Counted from the stretch's first letter, positions 10,884 through 23,871 are shown. The stretch is 64,000 bases of DNA from Reticulitermes lucifugus (GCA_026260175.1 JAKCWW010000122.1:33915-97914); one strand, 5' to 3'. The notes: generated by a model from the letters alone, not told the origin. Numbers and translations: made by a program.

Positions 10884-10912
10884 CTTAGGATGACCATATA
10901 AGTGGCCGAAAC
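10884..10912 (+). other. Weak hammerhead-like motif
   Basis: GGATGA, short stem CCA/TGG, then CCGAAACGTG. A similar sequence, GGATGACC...GTCGAAAT, lies at 41784-41810 on the same strand. The first core block is degenerate. Confidence 0.25.
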
Positions 10913-12061
10913 GTGTAGGAGGCATATTATGTTTATATTTTTATACACCTATTTGCATGTGTTGGTTTTAGCTACCGTTTCTCATGTACAATGGTCACTG
11001 AGTTCACAACATGCCTTTGTCATATATATTTTGCTCAGTCTGCGCAGACTAAAATTGCACCTATTGAAGTCTGGTGCTCCCGCAGTGTTTTGAAGTTAGA
11101 AACGAATGATTTTACTCGCAAATGTTGGGAACTACTGGTCTGAGCTATCAACAACGTTGCAAATAAACTCATAATAAATAAATAGTTATGAAAAGGGTTG
11201 CACATCTTTTTCAAAAAGTGAAGGAGCTAACTCGATATTTTTTTGCGCCAGGAAGTTGACGTGAAGCGAATTCCCTACTCATTACCCACAGATGTTAGGG
11301 GTCACCGTAAAAAAAACTTCAGTCGCCACGGTGACCTGGTACCCGGGATTTATGCACCCTTGCTCATGACAAGTCTTGAGATATATCAATATATCCAATT
11401 TACCTAACATGTCAACGTTTCAGTAGGTTTCCCATTGTTTTCTCAAGGCTTGGGCAAATCCCTCTTTGTGGCACACTTAGTGCTGTCCTTCCTGCTGTAA
11501 TTTATGTTAACCGCATTTCTCAAAATTTCCGAATTAATTTATCATGTGGCTCCCAGTTTTCACGCGCTTGCAATTCAAAATACCCTGTATCCTCAGGGTA
11601 GCCCGCCTTCCTGCTGCGAGGTTGGAGACGCCAGCATCTTAATGCATAACAAAAAACTGTGTACAGGAGAGAGATCTTCGCCCAGGGCGATTGATTTGTT
11701 CAGTATGGTTCTCAGAACAAATAGCGCCTTTTTTCTTTGCAGCATTAACAGACTGCTATTTATAACAGAGAGGGAGAGTGTTCACTACGCTGTACAAACC
11801 GAGCCTAAAAATATTTATATTAACCTTAGTTTGTATAAGATTAACACAAAAAATCACTTAGTATTTTCTTTAGTAAAATAGTTCTACAATTCTTACGTAA
11901 GTAACTTAGTAACAAAATAAGCAATGTACGTATAACGTAACATTGTGACGCTTTGGCTTAATATATATATATACCTCCTCGGCTATCCTAAGAACCTGAT
12001 AACATTTCACTCGAAGATAGCATCTTTATAGCGATTTAATCTCGCCGGCAACAATAAAACG
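10913..12061. other. Gene-free tract, nothing recognised
   Basis: Holds a 125-codon open frame at 11504-11881 with no recognisable domains, signal peptide or splice context, and a short (TA)n at about 11961-11975. Confidence 0.45.
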
Positions 12062-12310
12062 TGTTAGGTCATGAAGTGCCCGATATTTTTGCCGATTTTA
12101 ACCAAATTTGGTGTTTCTCGATCGATTTTCATAAAATTTCCCAATATCAAATTTCATGGAAATCCGTATAGTGGGAGCCTCGCTGATACAATCGGATAGA
12201 CGGGCAGACGGGAAAAGAGATGGGTGAACGGACGGATGGACATGACGAGGCTGATAGGCGCTCTTCGCAGCTAGGCGAAGGCACTGAAAAATTGTAAGGT
12301 CGTAACTTAA
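12062..12310 (-). mobile_element. Repeat E copy
   Basis: On the minus strand it carries GAAGAGCGCCTAT.AGCCTCGTC, a TCCGTCCG-rich block, GAGGCTCCCACTATACGGAT and CATGAAATTTGATATT, the order seen in the copies at 3.1 and 47.2 kb. It ends inside the family's middle section. An 86-codon minus-strand frame across it is not a gene. Confidence 0.6.
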
Positions 12311-12620
12311 TCCAGAACAACTAGACGTTACTCTAGCCTGTTGGTTACACAGGTACATGCGAACTATCTTAAGACCTGTGTTAGTGACACGAAATTAAAA
12401 CCTCGATAACTGAGTAGTACAAAGTTATGCTGTCAAATATAAGAAATCTGTTAAAATCTTTTGTAAACCTGAAGTGTTCAGTGTACGTTACTGGGCAGAT
12501 CCGATTGCAAAGAGAAAAAGGATTCGCAAATATTTAAACCATATTTATTTAAATTGAGAAAAGGCTGAACATAATTCTAAACCTGAGATCTTCGCTCTTC
12601 TGGGATTTTAAGCGGCGCAG

Positions 12621-12687
12621 ATTGGTAGTTTGTTACCGAAGTTTCGGGATAACCTGTCGGTCCCATCTTCAAGGGTCAAGCAATCCA
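12621..12687 (-). other. Hammerhead-like hairpin repeat HH1, copy 3
   Basis: Minus strand: TTGGATTGCTTGACCC, TTGAAGATG, stem GGGA/TCCC enclosing CC-GACA-GG, then CGAAAC and a GGTA/TACC hairpin. The flanking TTGGA.TG.TTGACC block is shared with copy 1. The stem is built from different bases than in copies 1, 2 and 4 but still pairs. Confidence 0.5.
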
Positions 12688-14190
12688 AGAAAAATCTCAG
12701 AAGTGCAAAGATCTCATTTACACAGCGGCGGAAGCCTGACATCGAGCAATTATGAATCTTTCCGTAATTGGTATATTTATGCCTGCAAAAAGACTTACAG
12801 TTATGCTGAAAGGCTAAAAGGTAAGAATAAACTTTGAAGGACCTTCAAACCTTATGAGTACAGTGACTCAGTCTGCATTGTAAGACAAGCACACCGACAG
12901 ATATCTATGGGTTTGGAAGTTTCTGTCTAATGTTTAGAAACGCATTTCTTTTTTACTTTTACAAGACACAGGTTTTACTCGTCCTGTAGGCTACTCGACT
13001 TGCATGGAACTTTGTAAGCACCGTATCTGAAGCTGGTGAAGTAAGCACCACCTGCTGGGAAGTTAACTATTATACCTGCCGGATTTGCGATTCGGAAAAT
13101 CCTCTTCAAGGTATTTGAACAGTAGCGTCTCCAGGAGAATTATGGGATGAGAAAATGAGCGAAACCAGTCACAAGTCAACTTTTCTGTATTAGTCAAATT
13201 ACATTTATCAGAATTGGACGCTCAGTGTTATTAGTTTCCGAACCCAAGAGCTGTATAAAAGTAAAAACATATCACGATAAAAATCAAATAAATCAGGAAC
13301 GTTTCTGAGCACCGCCATTTCTTCAACATATAGCCAGCTCTTCAAGCAATTGTAAAGACTACGAGAAAATATTTCATAGGCACATGCAGCAATAAAATAA
13401 CTGTGTCAAATTTAGACTTATGAATCTGTTCAGGCTATTTATGGCTGCCATTACATATAACCAACTTGTATGACAATATTATGCATTTCCTTTTGCTGTC
13501 TCTTTTCATTACAAATGACGAGATACGCAAGGGTTCTGGGGTAGGGTAATAGGGTAATCATCATCAACATCATCTGAGGTAAATATGTAGAAGGCGAAGT
13601 TCTGTCTCACTAAGTGACATGCCATATTTCACAACGTATAAATGCCCCTTCTCTTTTCACAGGAATTTTATATATAATGCATGAAGGTTTCAGCATCAAC
13701 ATATATTCATTGTCATCAAAATTCAAAACCATGTAAAGTGCTAGGAATATACTTTTCTTCACTTATAATATTAGCAAGAAAAATACCAATGAAAATACTT
13801 ATTTTAAAAATAAATCTACGTGATGCGGGTGCGGAAAATGTACTTTCATTGCATATAAACCTAAAACAGGAGGTGCTGGTAAATTCACATATCTAACAAA
13901 AAAAAAGAATGGAACTTTACCAAATAAAGGTATTTATTTTATATATAAAAGTTTTATCTCACTCCATTTGAAACCATTAAATGTAGGTATAATAGTGTTA
14001 GTTTGACGGAAGGGGTCGAATAGAGAGATATAATTGGAAAATTTGACTTTTTTTGGCCATTCTAAACTCCACTCAACGAGTAGCAGAAGGTAAAGATGTC
14101 TGAAATGTAAAGAATCACCCGCATGATATACAGGGTAATATTAGGAAGTGTTTTTGAATAAATTAACAATTTATTTTTGGAATATTATAT
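12688..14190. other. Gene-free tract, nothing recognised
   Basis: AT-rich. The short repeat TAGGGTAATAGGGTAATC near 13541-13559 is the only oddity. No gene seen. Confidence 0.45.
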
Positions 14191-14228
14191 CATGTCGACT
14201 GATAGTTACGTATTTGCCAGTCGACATG
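14191..14228. repeat. 11-bp perfect inverted repeat
   Basis: Arms CATGTCGACTG (14191-14201) and CAGTCGACATG (14218-14228) flank a 16-base spacer. It could be a tiny non-autonomous element or a chance hairpin; no target duplication was found. Confidence 0.7.
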
Positions 14229-16744
14229 GCACTAAAAACCATGATGACTTAATTTTGCCTTATCCTCTCTGTGAGGACCGCAAATATCGCAAAGTTTTTA
14301 GGATATTCGTCTCGGAATTCAATCTTGGGATGTTCTGAATAATATTCTGAAACAACAGGTAATTGTACGTAAGCCAACTCACATGTGCGCTTGGTTACAT
14401 CTGTGCCTGGGGCAAGCTAATAAAGTGACCCATTCCCCCCTCCAACGACTACATATATATATAGTTTATTAATTATTTTAATATTCAGAATACTTAATAT
14501 CGTATATTGTATAAATTTAACACATGTTAAAGCTCCTACTTTTAATTTTGCACTCCAGATGTTCTGATTAAGAGACCTGTGTCCCACTTGCCCCACCCTT
14601 GTTGCCGATCTGGCTTATATGTGAATAAATTTCAAAGCTTCTAAATTACTCTAAGATTTTTATTGAGATTCTAATTTATTAATTTTTAATATTACACTCC
14701 CGAATATACACATGTCTTCCGCAGAAACTTTCTTTTAGTGGCAGTTTATTTTTTACTTAAAAACCAATTTTCGACTTAAATATTATATAGTTTACAAATG
14801 TTGAGAAACTGTGAAAGTTGACTTGAGAAGAATGTGAAAGTAAGTAATTGTTGCTTACTATAAATTCCTATTATTCCTAATTACTACCTAAATTACTATA
14901 AAAAACACAAAAGCTTCTTTGTAGAAGGGTGGTCCGAAGATAGGTAGTTGATGTAAAAATATTTTGGGAAGTTTTAATAAGACACAATGAATTTGAGGGG
15001 GAAATTGTTATGAACCATTATATTTAATGAATCTAAAACTTTTACTTCACCTTTCTCCTTTATACAGAAATTTACCTTTTTTACTTGTTTTTTTCTCGCC
15101 TTTCAAATGTCTTCTTCCTTCGGCTCATTCTTATGTACCTATATATATATAAACGGGTTTCCACAAATAATTTTCCTTCTGAAAAGAAAGCAATGGAGTT
15201 AAATTTTAGGTCAACAGTTCAGACTAATTGATTGTTTTTATAGAAAAAATTTTCTGCAAGATGTATACAATTATTTATTTCAATTTTGCTTTAGAATAAT
15301 AATAACATAAAAATGATACTTCTTCAAATAATTTCCCAAACCCCGAAATTATTCGCGAATTACAGTTTGGGAAACACAGCTTAGTAAAATTAGAAAGCGA
15401 AACACAGTTTTAACGGAAATGGACAACAATTATTCACGAGAACTTAGGCATTACTTTGTTGTTCCAAGCTCTGAATAATTTTAGCTATCTGCTATGTTCA
15501 CAAACTTTGTATTAATGATGGTGTGTACATAGGACACCTTTTAAATTTTGCTTGACTTATACCTGCACAATGTTGTGTTGCATAACACTTGTTACAATAC
15601 ATACACTCTAATTTCCATTTGCTTTGGAGAACTCTACAAACAGAAATTTAATGTTTGTACTTTTCCATCTTATAGCACGGTTGTTATACTAACCGTTATA
15701 TTTTAATTCATTAAGTAACTGTTCTATATTATGTAACCTTTGTAAAATGAGACACATGCCAATCGTTTTCTTATAAACACAGGAAGCCAATTAAGGATCA
15801 TTTTATAACCTACTTACTTCTTCGGATATACTGAAAGCAAATATGCTCTTTCCTGGCAGATCCATAAAGAGTTTAACAATAATCTCAAAGCAGTAATTGA
15901 AAGAGATTATTAGAATCCATCACGACTTAAACAAAAATTGGAGGATAATGGAGGTTATAGAAATTGTGTGACCCTGTATATTGGATTTGTCTGGCTCAGA
16001 ATGATTTTCAGCAAAGCCTTCTTGTGAGCATGATAATGGACCTGTGTGTTTCATAAAAGGTGGGAAAATTCTTTAGCTACATGATCATTAACGTCACAGG
16101 CCGCACCCTGCTCCATAGAGTAAGTTAAGACACACAACCACATAAAGAGTTAAGTGTGCCTGCAAGTAATAATAATAAGCAAAACATTCACTCCAACGAC
16201 AGAAATCAGAATAAATGTTTGTGCTATTTCAAAGACTCTACTTTAGGGGCATTAATATTTCAACGTTTGTACAACGAAAAACTGCTATCCCTGTTACATA
16301 ATCATCCACTCGACTTTTTGAACATGGCCTCGAAAATTGATGTCATATCATCTACAGAATTTCTGTGACACGAAGAGAGAGAGGAGGGCAGATATTTTTC
16401 TTGCAGTAATGGCGATGTCCATAAGCAGTCAAGGAAATAGATGTTTATCGTTAACAATTGGAAATGTCTCTGGCGCACTTCCTATAACTCATGTTACTTG
16501 AAATGACAGTGTAGGATGGAGGGGATATCTGAAAAGAAACGTCTAGGCAGTCCTTTTAAATGTGATGACATCTTGGATTATCCTGCTTAAGACCAAAAAT
16601 CCCTGAGAGACATTTTAACCCTGCCATTTCCTGTTATATAACTCATATGTTAAATTTCCTTACAATATTTCTTACATTCCCTAACTCTTCGCAGTTTTCA
16701 TCACATGATAAATTCTTCGATACTTTTCTTGAGATTAGACTGAC
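14229..16744. other. Gene-free AT-rich tract
   Basis: Very AT-rich, with short (TA)n runs near 14452-14463 and 15140-15151. No gene or shared repeat seen. Confidence 0.5.
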
Positions 16745-16749
16745 AGCAG

Positions 16750-17030
16750 TGTGGCGTACTCCATATACGGCGTGAAGAGCTTCATAATTGTTACCCAGCA
16801 ACAATAACAATTACATCCATCACATACAAAATGAGAGACAGGCGGCATATGCAGCACGCATTGGGCATGAAAATTACTTAAACATTTTAGTCCTAAAATT
16901 CTGAAGGGAAGAAACGGCGTGGATAAATTGAGGTGTGTATGGAATATAATATTAAAATGGATCTTAAGGAAGTATATTAGAGTGCATATTGGATTCATGT
17001 GGCTCATTATAGAGTTCAGTGGCGACCCTT
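16750..17030 (+). mobile_element. Decayed LINE 3' fragment (end of reverse transcriptase ORF)
   Basis: Read forward in shifting frames, this segment follows the C-terminal tail of an arthropod non-LTR reverse transcriptase: a GAAGAGCTTCATAATTGTTA block (EELHN.Y), a GTAGCACGCATGGGC-like block (VARMG), GAAGGGAAGAAACGGCG, then AAAATGGATCTTAAGGAAGT (KMDLKEV) and TTGGATTCATGTGGCTCA. The same tail, better kept, lies at 22155-22890 on the other strand. Frameshifts and stops are frequent; it is 5'-truncated and dead. The 90-codon minus-strand frame over it (16735-17007) is antisense noise. Confidence 0.6.
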
Positions 17031-18997
17031 GATAATATTTGTGATCTATAAAATTTATAAAGTTTTATTATTAGATATATTATTACTCATGCTTTTATTG
17101 CATCTTAATTGTAGAGTTAGCTTATAAAACTGCTTATTCTGAACAGGAATTTTGTACGGCACTGTAAAGAACCAACTTCTTACAATTTTACTTTCAGAGA
17201 CCCCGACCTTGAAAACTGCAGATTCAAGCAGGGCGCTGTGACTAAAAATAAAACGATCAGATATTTTTATCACATCACAGTCAGCAATTGTCTTGTGGCG
17301 TCACTCCATAAAGTAAAGTTTTCTTAAGTCGTTTACCCACTTAAATATTTCCATCTCTTTACAGCCATCGGTAAGGTACATTGCCGTGTCCACAACCGTA
17401 CTGCACTGAACCCTATGCCGAAACCGTACATTGAGTTCTGTTCAGCTTCATATTATGTTGTCTCTTCATACACAGTTATGTCTCTGATGTACTGAACGAA
17501 GTACTGTGTTGGTCTGTCATCTCCCCATGCACGATACGAGTCCAGCCCATATTATCAGCCTTAATTTTATCACATTATCAATAACTAATAAATAGCATCT
17601 GTTACTTAATCCAAATATCCTCACACCAAATATTCCTTTCGGCATATCTTTCTCAAACCAAACATAAGTACGCCTTTCCCTTAAGATAAGAGACCAAACT
17701 TTACCCTCTTACACAAAAACAGGTAAAATTGTAGTCATGTATATTTTAATCTCTATGTATTTAGGAAGAAGGCGAAAAGACATACGGTTCGTACTTTTCG
17801 GTAAAAAGGATATCCAGTATTTTGTCTGCTTATTGCATTTGTCAGATTCAAAGTTTTCAGTTTTAAAGATAAGTAATTAGAAAACTGATATCTAAATGCT
17901 CAGGTGTCTAGCAATATATCATCAAAACTGCAGCCTCTTACGGTCCATTATGTGACAGCCTAAATTTAAAATGTCTGTTGCTGAGTCGAAAAACAGTAGT
18001 CAAAATTCGAAACCTAATTAAGTAGCTTAAGTCCTGAAAATAGATGCTCTGGTATGTAGGTATAATTTATTTTTTATTATGCTGGCAAATATATGTTATA
18101 ATGTATTTTATATTAACAGTTTGTGGGAAATATTTGCACGAGCGAATTTAAAATATTCAAAGGAGTGACAAATGTCACTCGTTCCTTGAATTGTTCATGT
18201 TTTATTTCTTAAACTCATCAGTTGCAGATTCCTGTATAGATTACAGGAGTTAACCATACCTCAACAATAACGCTTTCACTTATTTTCCAATTTAAGATAA
18301 AATTGTGTTGACTGCGGAATATCGTGTGGATGAGGAGATCCTTAATGCTGGGCTCATGGTTTTGTTACTGTGGGGCCTAACAATAAATGTTGTTTTTTGT
18401 TGTGTGAGAAGTGAGGAAATTGGAATCATTGTGAGCCTTATGGGTCTACACACTGCTTCGAACTTCTTCCGAAAGATGCAAATTGTGTCCAAAGGACGTT
18501 CTGAGAACTGTTCTGGCAATTTTTCGGCGTTATCCTTCAGTGAGCTTTACCAAACTAGTGCTCTTTACGGAAGAGTGGCAATCCTGTATGGCCAGAATGA
18601 TATACCGGAGAAGACGGATGACGGACAAGTCTGAAGGAGGGAAAACCGGTGTTGTCAGTAATGCGTGTTCTCTTTGAACCTATTGAGGTTAAGAAGCGGA
18701 TAATGAGTTTATCCGGGGGTAATCGAAGATTCGTCTTTGATAAAATTAAATCTGAATAAACTTTGGATTCGGAAAGGACAGGTGCAAAGAACTGTATAAG
18801 CTCCCTCACCTCGGCTCCAAGAATTCTGATCTTGCCTTCCTTCAACGGCATCCTGGAACATGGATAGATACGAAATTCACATAAGACGTTCCACTTTCTG
18901 TTAGTTGCCCAGAACGGAGAAGCAAATGGAGAAATAATTTAGGGTCTAACACACACCTCGACACAGGTCAAAGGTCAAGCGACGAAGAGGCTTATTT

Positions 18998-18998
<1 letters not shown>
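17031..18998. other. Gene-free tract, nothing recognised
   Basis: Contains open frames of 109 codons (18305-18634, plus) and 98 codons (18555-18851, minus) over a less AT-rich patch. Neither shows a domain I recognise, and they overlap each other in opposite senses. Confidence 0.4.

Positions 18999-18999
<1 letters not shown>

Positions 19000-19046
<47 letters not shown>
19000..19046. repeat. (ATT)n microsatellite
   Basis: About 15 uninterrupted ATT units. The minus-strand frame through it reads as a run of Asn and is not a gene. Confidence 0.97.
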
Positions 19047-19603
19047 GTGTGATACGAAGATGTGTTTTCAAGAACAAAATCATCTTGTCTAACTGAATAA
19101 GTAGTGTGTCGCTATTTCTGCTTATCATCGCATGGCCCGCTCAGGCACCGTAGTTTCTGCACATTATAATGACAAATTATGAATATGAGATCCACAAAAG
19201 GCGAAGCACAAGTCATACATATTACAAAGATGATGAAAACCATTCTATGACATTGCCTCGTGAAGCAAAACTGCAAGTAAAAGAGAGATAAATATATATG
19301 TAAAAAGAGACAGGAAGGAAAAAAAAGGGAACTGACATTAGAAATTCAGATGACCAAAAGGCGAGGCAGGGCTACGATTTATCATAACAAAAAAATTTAC
19401 CCCTCTCGCGGGGGAACGATGCTACAGCCAAATAGCCAACCATGTCGTCAGTGCAAGCGACAGTTCATTTTTAATATAAATGAGCCCAAAAAGAAAGTCG
19501 ACCCCCCCTCTTACTGAAAAAGAAAACAAATAGCCTTCATGGAAGAAAGAGAATAAGGCTGTCTAAGACGCTGCACGGATTGGGTTTGCATTCCGTTTTC
19601 TTA

Positions 19604-19680
19604 CAGCAGCAGCAACGGCAGAAGAAGAAGAAGACGAAGAAGAAGAAGAACGAGGCTGAGGAGGAAGAGGAGGAAGGCAA
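19604..19680. repeat. Purine-rich GAA/GAG/CAG microsatellite-like tract
   Basis: A run of AGC, then GAA-type and then GAG/GGA-type triplets, interrupted by single changes. It sits directly after TTCCGTTTTCTTACAG, which looks like a splice acceptor, and keeps one frame open to a TAG at 19706-19708 (QQQRQKKKKT... to ...SIERGND). This could be a Lys/Glu-rich terminal exon, or only a trinucleotide repeat. Confidence 0.8.
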
Positions 19681-19708
19681 TGGATCGATAGAAAGAGGAA
19701 ACGACTAG

Positions 19709-22154
19709 GTTGTGAATTTCAAGATAAAAGAGAGTTGTGATTGAAACAAATGTTTTTTATGCCCATTATTTATTTATCATTTTTATATTTTGTTAAAATG
19801 CAGAAAATCTCTTCGATTTGTAGAATTAAAATGCTTTTCGATCCACTTATTGGAGGTGGGTTAAAGTATTTGTTTCTACTTACAATTACGCTGTATTAAA
19901 AGTGTAAGTTACGTAGGCCTACTTCGATATTTTTAATAGTATTTAAAGCAAAATTTGAAGTAATTGTTTAATTTAAAAATATATCTTTCATGAAAGAAGT
20001 TTGCATAATTTGTCCTTAACTGTAATCATAGCTGAATAAAGTTTCAAATATTATTTCCCTCTTACGAAATTTACTGCTTCGCCAGAAATATTTAACCAAT
20101 GCAATCGATACTAAAGAGGGTCCCACGTATAGGACTGGATGCAGTAGCCTTTCAGTAAATATTTGCATGTGTAAGAAGTCTTCGAAAACTAGCAGGGCCT
20201 ACCGAGGTTCTGAACAAGAACACTGTAAATGCTTAGGGAAAATATATCGGTGTTAATTGTGAAGTTTCTGTAAAAACAATACAACAGATGTACTTGCGAC
20301 ATATGCTGAAAGGTATTAGCATTTTCGAAATTAAAATACAAGTATGTCGTGAAACCATTTCGTACCTTTGACTTGACTGTTCTCTGTGGATGAAAAACAT
20401 CCTGCTGGTGTTATCCATATTTTGTAACAATCACGAAAAATTTATTTTCGCTGCCAATATAAGATTTCACGTTACTGAATGATAATATTGAAGTGACTAA
20501 CAAGACTTTGGCTTCAGAACCATAGTGTTATTAATAAATGTATTTCGCACGTTCGTATTTTCCCCGTATCCAATGCCTATAACACATTAGAACTTACGGT
20601 AACTTAGCAAAAAATATGTTGTACACTCTACTTAAAAGGAAGATGGCTTATTAATATCTATAGAAATGTCTGTACTGAAATGAATACACGTAATTTATGC
20701 AGCTTATGGGGTGCATACACGTAGTACGTTGAATCTTTTTGTGTCCTTTCAGTTTTAGAAGAAGCCAACTTGCCGGTCTCTAAATCCCAACCTATAAAGA
20801 AGTGGGCGTCAATAAAATTAGGTTATGAAAAGAAATATAGCCTAGTGCTTAGAGTTTTCTTACCGTTACACGTCGGAAAAGTTGTTGAAAAGTGCTCTGT
20901 ACACAATGACGTACCAACTTCCTTGTTCCTCTGGAATAAAATAAAAACTAGACCTATTTTGTGTATGTATTTTTTTTTGGAATACGCTTTTTCACGTGTA
21001 GAACTTACGTTATAGGAATTAGACCGGATTATCTGGCTAAGGTAGCTTTACGTTCAGTTTCCCTTGAGGTTACTTTGGACGGCGTGACTTGATCATTTTT
21101 ATTTTTTACTTGTTATCACCTTTGTACTTGGTACTTACAATTACGTGCCTGAAATGAACCATGTTTGTATGGTATATAATGTTGCAGCCATTTTGTTGTT
21201 ACAATTTATAGTACATGTAATTCTACACCCAGTGTCAAACCTTTTGTACTTTTACATTAGTACCTTCCAAAGTATGTGCACAGTGTCCGGTATGGTTGTT
21301 TGCTATAGTTTCTTGATATCGTGCTTCTTATTATTATCATCATCAATTTTGAGAAATTTTAAGTAATTCTTGCCTTGAAATCCGGGATCATAAAGTGCCC
21401 ATGTTTCAGGAATGCTACTGCAGTAGAAATTTTAGTTTCAGTTTCAAAAATCATCTAAATAAGCAATACTGAAAGAAACAATTCTGGGGAAAGAAGAACA
21501 AAGTGAACTCTGTGACTGCTCATGTTGCGCCATGAGAAGGTGGCGGCTTCTCACGTCTGTTTTTTGAACGTAAATTTTCTTTACGGTCGCACAACTGTAA
21601 TTTATCCGAGCAAGAAGAATCCACGGCACGCTCTCACACAAAATGTTTTTAAGATCCATTTTAGTATAATATTCCAATCTACAGATATGTTTACTTTATC
21701 CTAGATTCCTTTTTGATTTTCTTGCTGAAATGCTACATGTACTTCTCATCCTTCTTCAGAATTTACCTTGTCGCATCCACATATTTCTGCTTGATTTCAT
21801 CACTCCAGATCACATAAAGTAAATGAATTGATAAAGATAGGAAATTATGAAGCTCTTCAATATGAAATGTTCTTCATCGTCCTGACACTTATTTCCATGA
21901 GAGTGCGGTAAAATTTTTCTTTCGAAGGATATGATCCTGAGGACTACGCATAATTCAGTACTAATTTTCCCATAGCAATAATTGTGGAGTAGGCTTATGC
22001 CTTCTCGGAGTGCATAAATACTCTAACATTGTAGTGTATTTTTCTTTTTAATTGTACTTTTTAAGCACAGTATAGAAATAAAAAGTAAGAGATAAAAGAT
22101 AATTCAATAATGCTTTTATTAATTAATATACTACAATGCCTGAACTAACTAACT
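19709..22154. other. Gene-free tract, nothing recognised
   Basis: AT-rich. Open frames up to 81 codons without recognisable sequence. Confidence 0.5.
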
Positions 22155-22890
22155 CTGGAACAGAGTCCTTTCTGAGACGCTAACAAGTTCTCAGCTAGTC
22201 AAGAAATTCCCCGCGTCTTATGGAACCCGAAGATTTATTACCGAATTCATAAGCGCCCGCCACCTGTCCCTATCCTGAGCCACATCAATCCACTCGGTGC
22301 CTCCCCATCCCACATCTTGAAGACCCATTTTAATATTATCCTCCCATCTACGTCTAGGTCTTCTAAGTGGTCTCCCAACCAACACCCTCTATTCACCTCT
22401 CCTGTCCCCCATACGTGCCACATGCCCCACCCATATATTTTTTCTTGATTTTATCACCCGAATAATACAGCTGGTAAAGCTCCTTGTTACGTAGTCTTCT
22501 CCATTCTCCTGTTAACTCGTCCCTCTTAGGCCCAAATATCCTCCTCAGCACCCTATTCTCGAACACCCTCAGCCTGTGTCCCTCCCTCAGTGTGAGAGAC
22601 CAAGCTTCTCACCTATACAAAAAGCAGCTGTATATCTTGATCGTATATTTTTCGATAGCAAAATGGAAGACAAAAATTCTGCACCGAATGATAGCAAGCA
22701 TTCCTTTACTTCACTATGCTCTTAATTTCCTCATTAGTGGAATTTTTATGTACTAGAATTATTTCCAGATATCTGAGCTGTTCTACCGTTTCAAACCATT
22801 CATTACCTATCTTTTACGTTGTAATTTTTCCTGATTGCGGGTCTCGAGATACGACTGTAGACTTAGTTTTCTTAGCATTTGATTCTGGTA
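22155..22890 (-). mobile_element. LINE 3' fragment (C-terminal part of reverse transcriptase ORF)
   Basis: On the minus strand, in order: NAKKTKSTVVSRD, EQLRYLEIILVHKN, STNEEIKS, RNACYHSVQNFV, EAWSLTLREGHRLRVF, ENRVLRRIFGPKRDELTGEW, then after a frameshift [34 protein letters not shown], and [18 protein letters not shown] to a stop. This is the tail end of a non-LTR retrotransposon ORF2 (thumb and C-terminal region) that I remember in nearly identical form from cockroach predicted proteins. The RT catalytic YADD block and endonuclease are absent, so the copy is 5'-truncated. At least one frameshift and two in-frame stops make it dead. It lacks an obvious A-rich tail; the 3' end near 22100-22155 is AT-rich. 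A 90-codon plus-strand frame over it is antisense. Confidence 0.85.
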
Positions 22891-23643
22891 CGACAGCTCG
22901 TATCCTAGTCGCACTGACTGATCTGCTCAGTTCGTATTGAGATGGAATTGGTGCAAACTGCAGTCGGAACCAATTTAAAGTCAAAATATCCGGTCGTTAA
23001 AAAAGATAATGTTGAATTAATACAACTCTTCTTCTGAAGCAAGTTTTTACCTGTGCTGCTATCAGTCGCCTTCACTAATGTTTGAGTAATGGAACAAGTG
23101 TTATTTACTAGATATAACGTGTTTTGCAGCCTCGTGCATCAGTAATGATGTAAGCCGCACTACGGTTTGACGTCCAGGCAAACACTGCCGACAGATGACG
23201 TGACCTCACGGGGTTAGATTCAATCTACCGCACATTATCGACTAAACCCGAAGAAGAATTCAACTATTAATACATTGTAAAACTTCTATTAAAATTCTAA
23301 AATTTGATAACAACACTAACATAGCCACGAAATTATTTGCATGTGTACCTATTTACTACGTAAATTGCTTGGATATTTAAAACGTTTAAGCGCGGATATC
23401 ACACCTGTTACTAAAAATAGCATTGTAATATCTTCACTACTTTGCTGATGACTCGTTTGTCATTGCTATTTCGGAGAACGTGCGAAAAACACAGTATGTA
23501 TACCTTATTAACCAGGAACTGCTCCTTCAAAGGCAACTCACTTTACAATACTAAATAATTCAACTCCGTTGTGCTTTTAACAGTTAGAATTATAATAAAT
23601 CCAGCCAAAACACAACAAATTATTCTATTATTTTCAACTACAT
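22891..23643. other. Gene-free tract, nothing recognised
   Basis: No repeat or gene seen. The 5' break of the LINE fragment falls near 22890-22935. Confidence 0.45.
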
Positions 23644-23669
23644 GTTTCGGCCTAAAAGGCTATTATCAG
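23644..23669 (-). other. Hammerhead-like motif
   Basis: Minus strand: CTGATAATA, stem GCC/GGC with loop TTTTA, then CGAAACATG. Core layout fits CTGANRA, stem II, GAAAC with one change in the first block (GA to AA). Confidence 0.35.
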
Positions 23670-23793
23670 GTCGAACACAAGAATAAAATACTATATATAC
23701 GTAGTTTATATGGAACTGAGATATCAAAACCTCACAGTTTATGTTGTTATGTGGGTACACATAACATGAAAATAACAGCCTTGAGAGTCAAAC

Positions 23794-23871
23794 TTCTATT
23801 CTATTCTATTCTATTCTATTCTATTCTATTCTATTCTACTCTACTCTACTCTATTCTATTCTATTCTATTC
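23794..23871. repeat. (TTCTA)n pentanucleotide microsatellite
   Basis: About 15 units of TTCTA with a central block of TACTC variants. It forces the repeated LFYSI translation seen in the plus-strand frame there, which is not a gene. Confidence 0.96.

Noticed and set aside
13541-13559. TAGGGTAATAGGGTAATC as telomeric or homing-endonuclease site
   Set aside because: The insect telomere unit is TTAGG and is not repeated here. The resemblance to an I-SceI site is partial and short.
18305-18851. 109-codon plus and 98-codon minus open frames
   Set aside because: No recognisable domain. They overlap on opposite strands and lack start or splice support.
18946-19128. 60-codon frame with a poly-Asn run
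   Set aside because: It is the (ATT)n microsatellite read on the minus strand.
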